Assembly: GCA_041392785.1 (NCBI GenBank)
Contig: JAWKLK010000007.1
Location: forward strand, 1-64,000
Direction: 5' to 3'
DNA from: OLB9 sp041392785
GTDB taxonomy: Bacteria > Bacteroidota > Bacteroidia > Chitinophagales > Saprospiraceae
Length of the DNA stretch: 64,000 nucleotides
Below the pieces are notes generated by a model, which worked only from the letters and a program-made list of their open reading frames with translations, made no database searches and had not been told where the DNA came from. The position numbers and the translations under genes were made by a program. This document shows positions 63,608 to 64,000 of the stretch, in pieces. Numbering within the stretch: the stretch's first letter is position 1; every line of letters begins with the position of its first letter.

Positions 63608-64000
63608 ATTTTTCCTATTCATTGTTTTATTTATTGGGTGCAAACACAACAATCATGACGTGTCTTTAACGGTGTCGACCCAAGATTCTGCAAATGCCGA
63701 AAACAACATCTTATATGACATTCCAGCGAAAAAAGAAGATGCAACCACTAAAAGCATTTCGGAAAGTACTGCCGATTTTCAATCAAAGTTTCATGAAATT
63801 ATTGAGGAGAATGGAATTGTTTTAGACATCAAATATGCGACAAGGAATAATTTTACGAAGCAAAAAATTTATGATTGCCCTAAGTGCTTCCTGCGACCTG
63901 AAGTAAGTCTTAAATTAATGGATGCAAATAGATATTTGAATGAAAAGTATAAATATGCTTTAAAAATATTTGATTGTTATAGGCCCAAACCATATCAGCA
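63594..64000 (+). CDS. D-alanyl-D-alanine dipeptidase-like lipoprotein (3' end outside window)
   Basis: 135 codons are visible before the window ends, starting MKLNKFFLFIVLFIGC, whose lipobox predicts a lipidated Cys near residue 16. After a Ser/Thr-rich spacer comes the M15D (VanX/DdpX) N-terminal signature LDIKYATRNNFTKQKIYD, CFLRPEVSLKLMDAN and IFDCYRPKPYQ. The zinc-site part (SxHxxGxAxD) would lie downstream and cannot be seen. The family hydrolyses D-Ala-D-Ala dipeptide. A lipoprotein form suggests periplasmic peptidoglycan-fragment recycling rather than vancomycin resistance. Confidence 0.88.
   Translation, partial: MKLNKFFLFIVLFIGCKHNNHDVSLTVSTQDSANAENNILYDIPAKKEDATTKSISESTADFQSKFHEIIEENGIVLDIKYATRNNFTKQKIYDCPKCFLRPEVSLKLMDANRYLNEKYKYALKIFDCYRPKPYQ

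Noticed and set aside
63594..64000. Vancomycin-resistance operon
   Set aside because: The VanX-like protein is a lipoprotein and no vanH, vanA or vanR/S homologue is beside it; the two-component pair nearby is of PhoB/PhoR layout and separated by a non-coding gap.

Overview
This window reads as a chromosome segment from a member of the Bacteroidota, probably from the Saprospiria/Chitinophagia side of the phylum. The sequence is AT-rich and has almost no Shine-Dalgarno sites. It has several TAnnTTTG -7 promoter elements, the Bacteroidota sigma-factor signature. It also carries type IX secretion system (T9SS) sorting domains, a cargo-PorP/SprF-PorE-like triad, gldA-gldF-gldG, and phylum-typical families such as DUF6089, DUF4293 and DUF4340. 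No rRNA, tRNA, CRISPR array, phage or complete insertion sequence was recognised. The species assignment is inference.

Layout. 1-13.2 kb is envelope and secretion: a partial OmpA protein with thrombospondin type 3 repeats, a frameshifted PKD/T9SS-cargo gene, then on the minus strand a 1985-residue T9SS cargo followed by PorP/SprF-like and PorE-like (TPR, propeller, CRD, OmpA) genes. 13.3-17.3 kb holds a GT4 glycosyltransferase, recQ and a DUF6089 barrel. 17.4-25.9 kb holds a secreted subtilase, an odd CBM48-like/helix-hairpin-helix fusion, an FkbM methyltransferase, aroC, purB and ppk1. 26-32.7 kb holds a TlpA-like lipoprotein, a BlaI-M56-PDZ operon with two operator palindromes, and two coiled-coil genes, one of them membrane-anchored. 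32.8-38.4 kb is the gldA-gldF-gldG-DUF4340 run followed by a zinc phospholipase C/S1-P1 nuclease-like protein.

38.4-44.4 kb holds a YwaF-type membrane protein, hscA, a frameshifted acyl-CoA carboxylase beta subunit, DUF4293 and an FAD amine oxidase-like gene. 44.4-45.2 kb is an unusual non-coding zone: a palindromic, MITE-like element abutting a small lipoprotein gene, then a GC-richer island with at least four hairpins. 45.2-50.8 kb holds a GNAT protein, a polysaccharide deacetylase, a lipoprotein, DUF1304, a bifunctional-nuclease-family protein and an ABC-F ATPase. 50.9-57.5 kb holds an FG-GAP/ASPIC T9SS cargo, an M20 amidohydrolase, a frameshifted GT2/sugar-transferase-like gene and recR. 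57.7-64 kb holds recX, miaA, a PlsC-type acyltransferase, DUF2853, a PhoB/PhoR-like two-component pair, a secreted unknown and a truncated VanX-like dipeptidase lipoprotein.

Three genes are split by single frameshifts, near 1955, 41510 and 55580. Two of these sit at or near short A runs. Assembly or read error is as likely as real decay, and it should be excluded before any of the three is called a pseudogene. The best candidates for something undescribed are the hairpin-rich island at 44.88-45.13 kb, the palindromic element beside it, the CBM48-like/HHH fusion, and the two-gene coiled-coil module at 31-32.7 kb.
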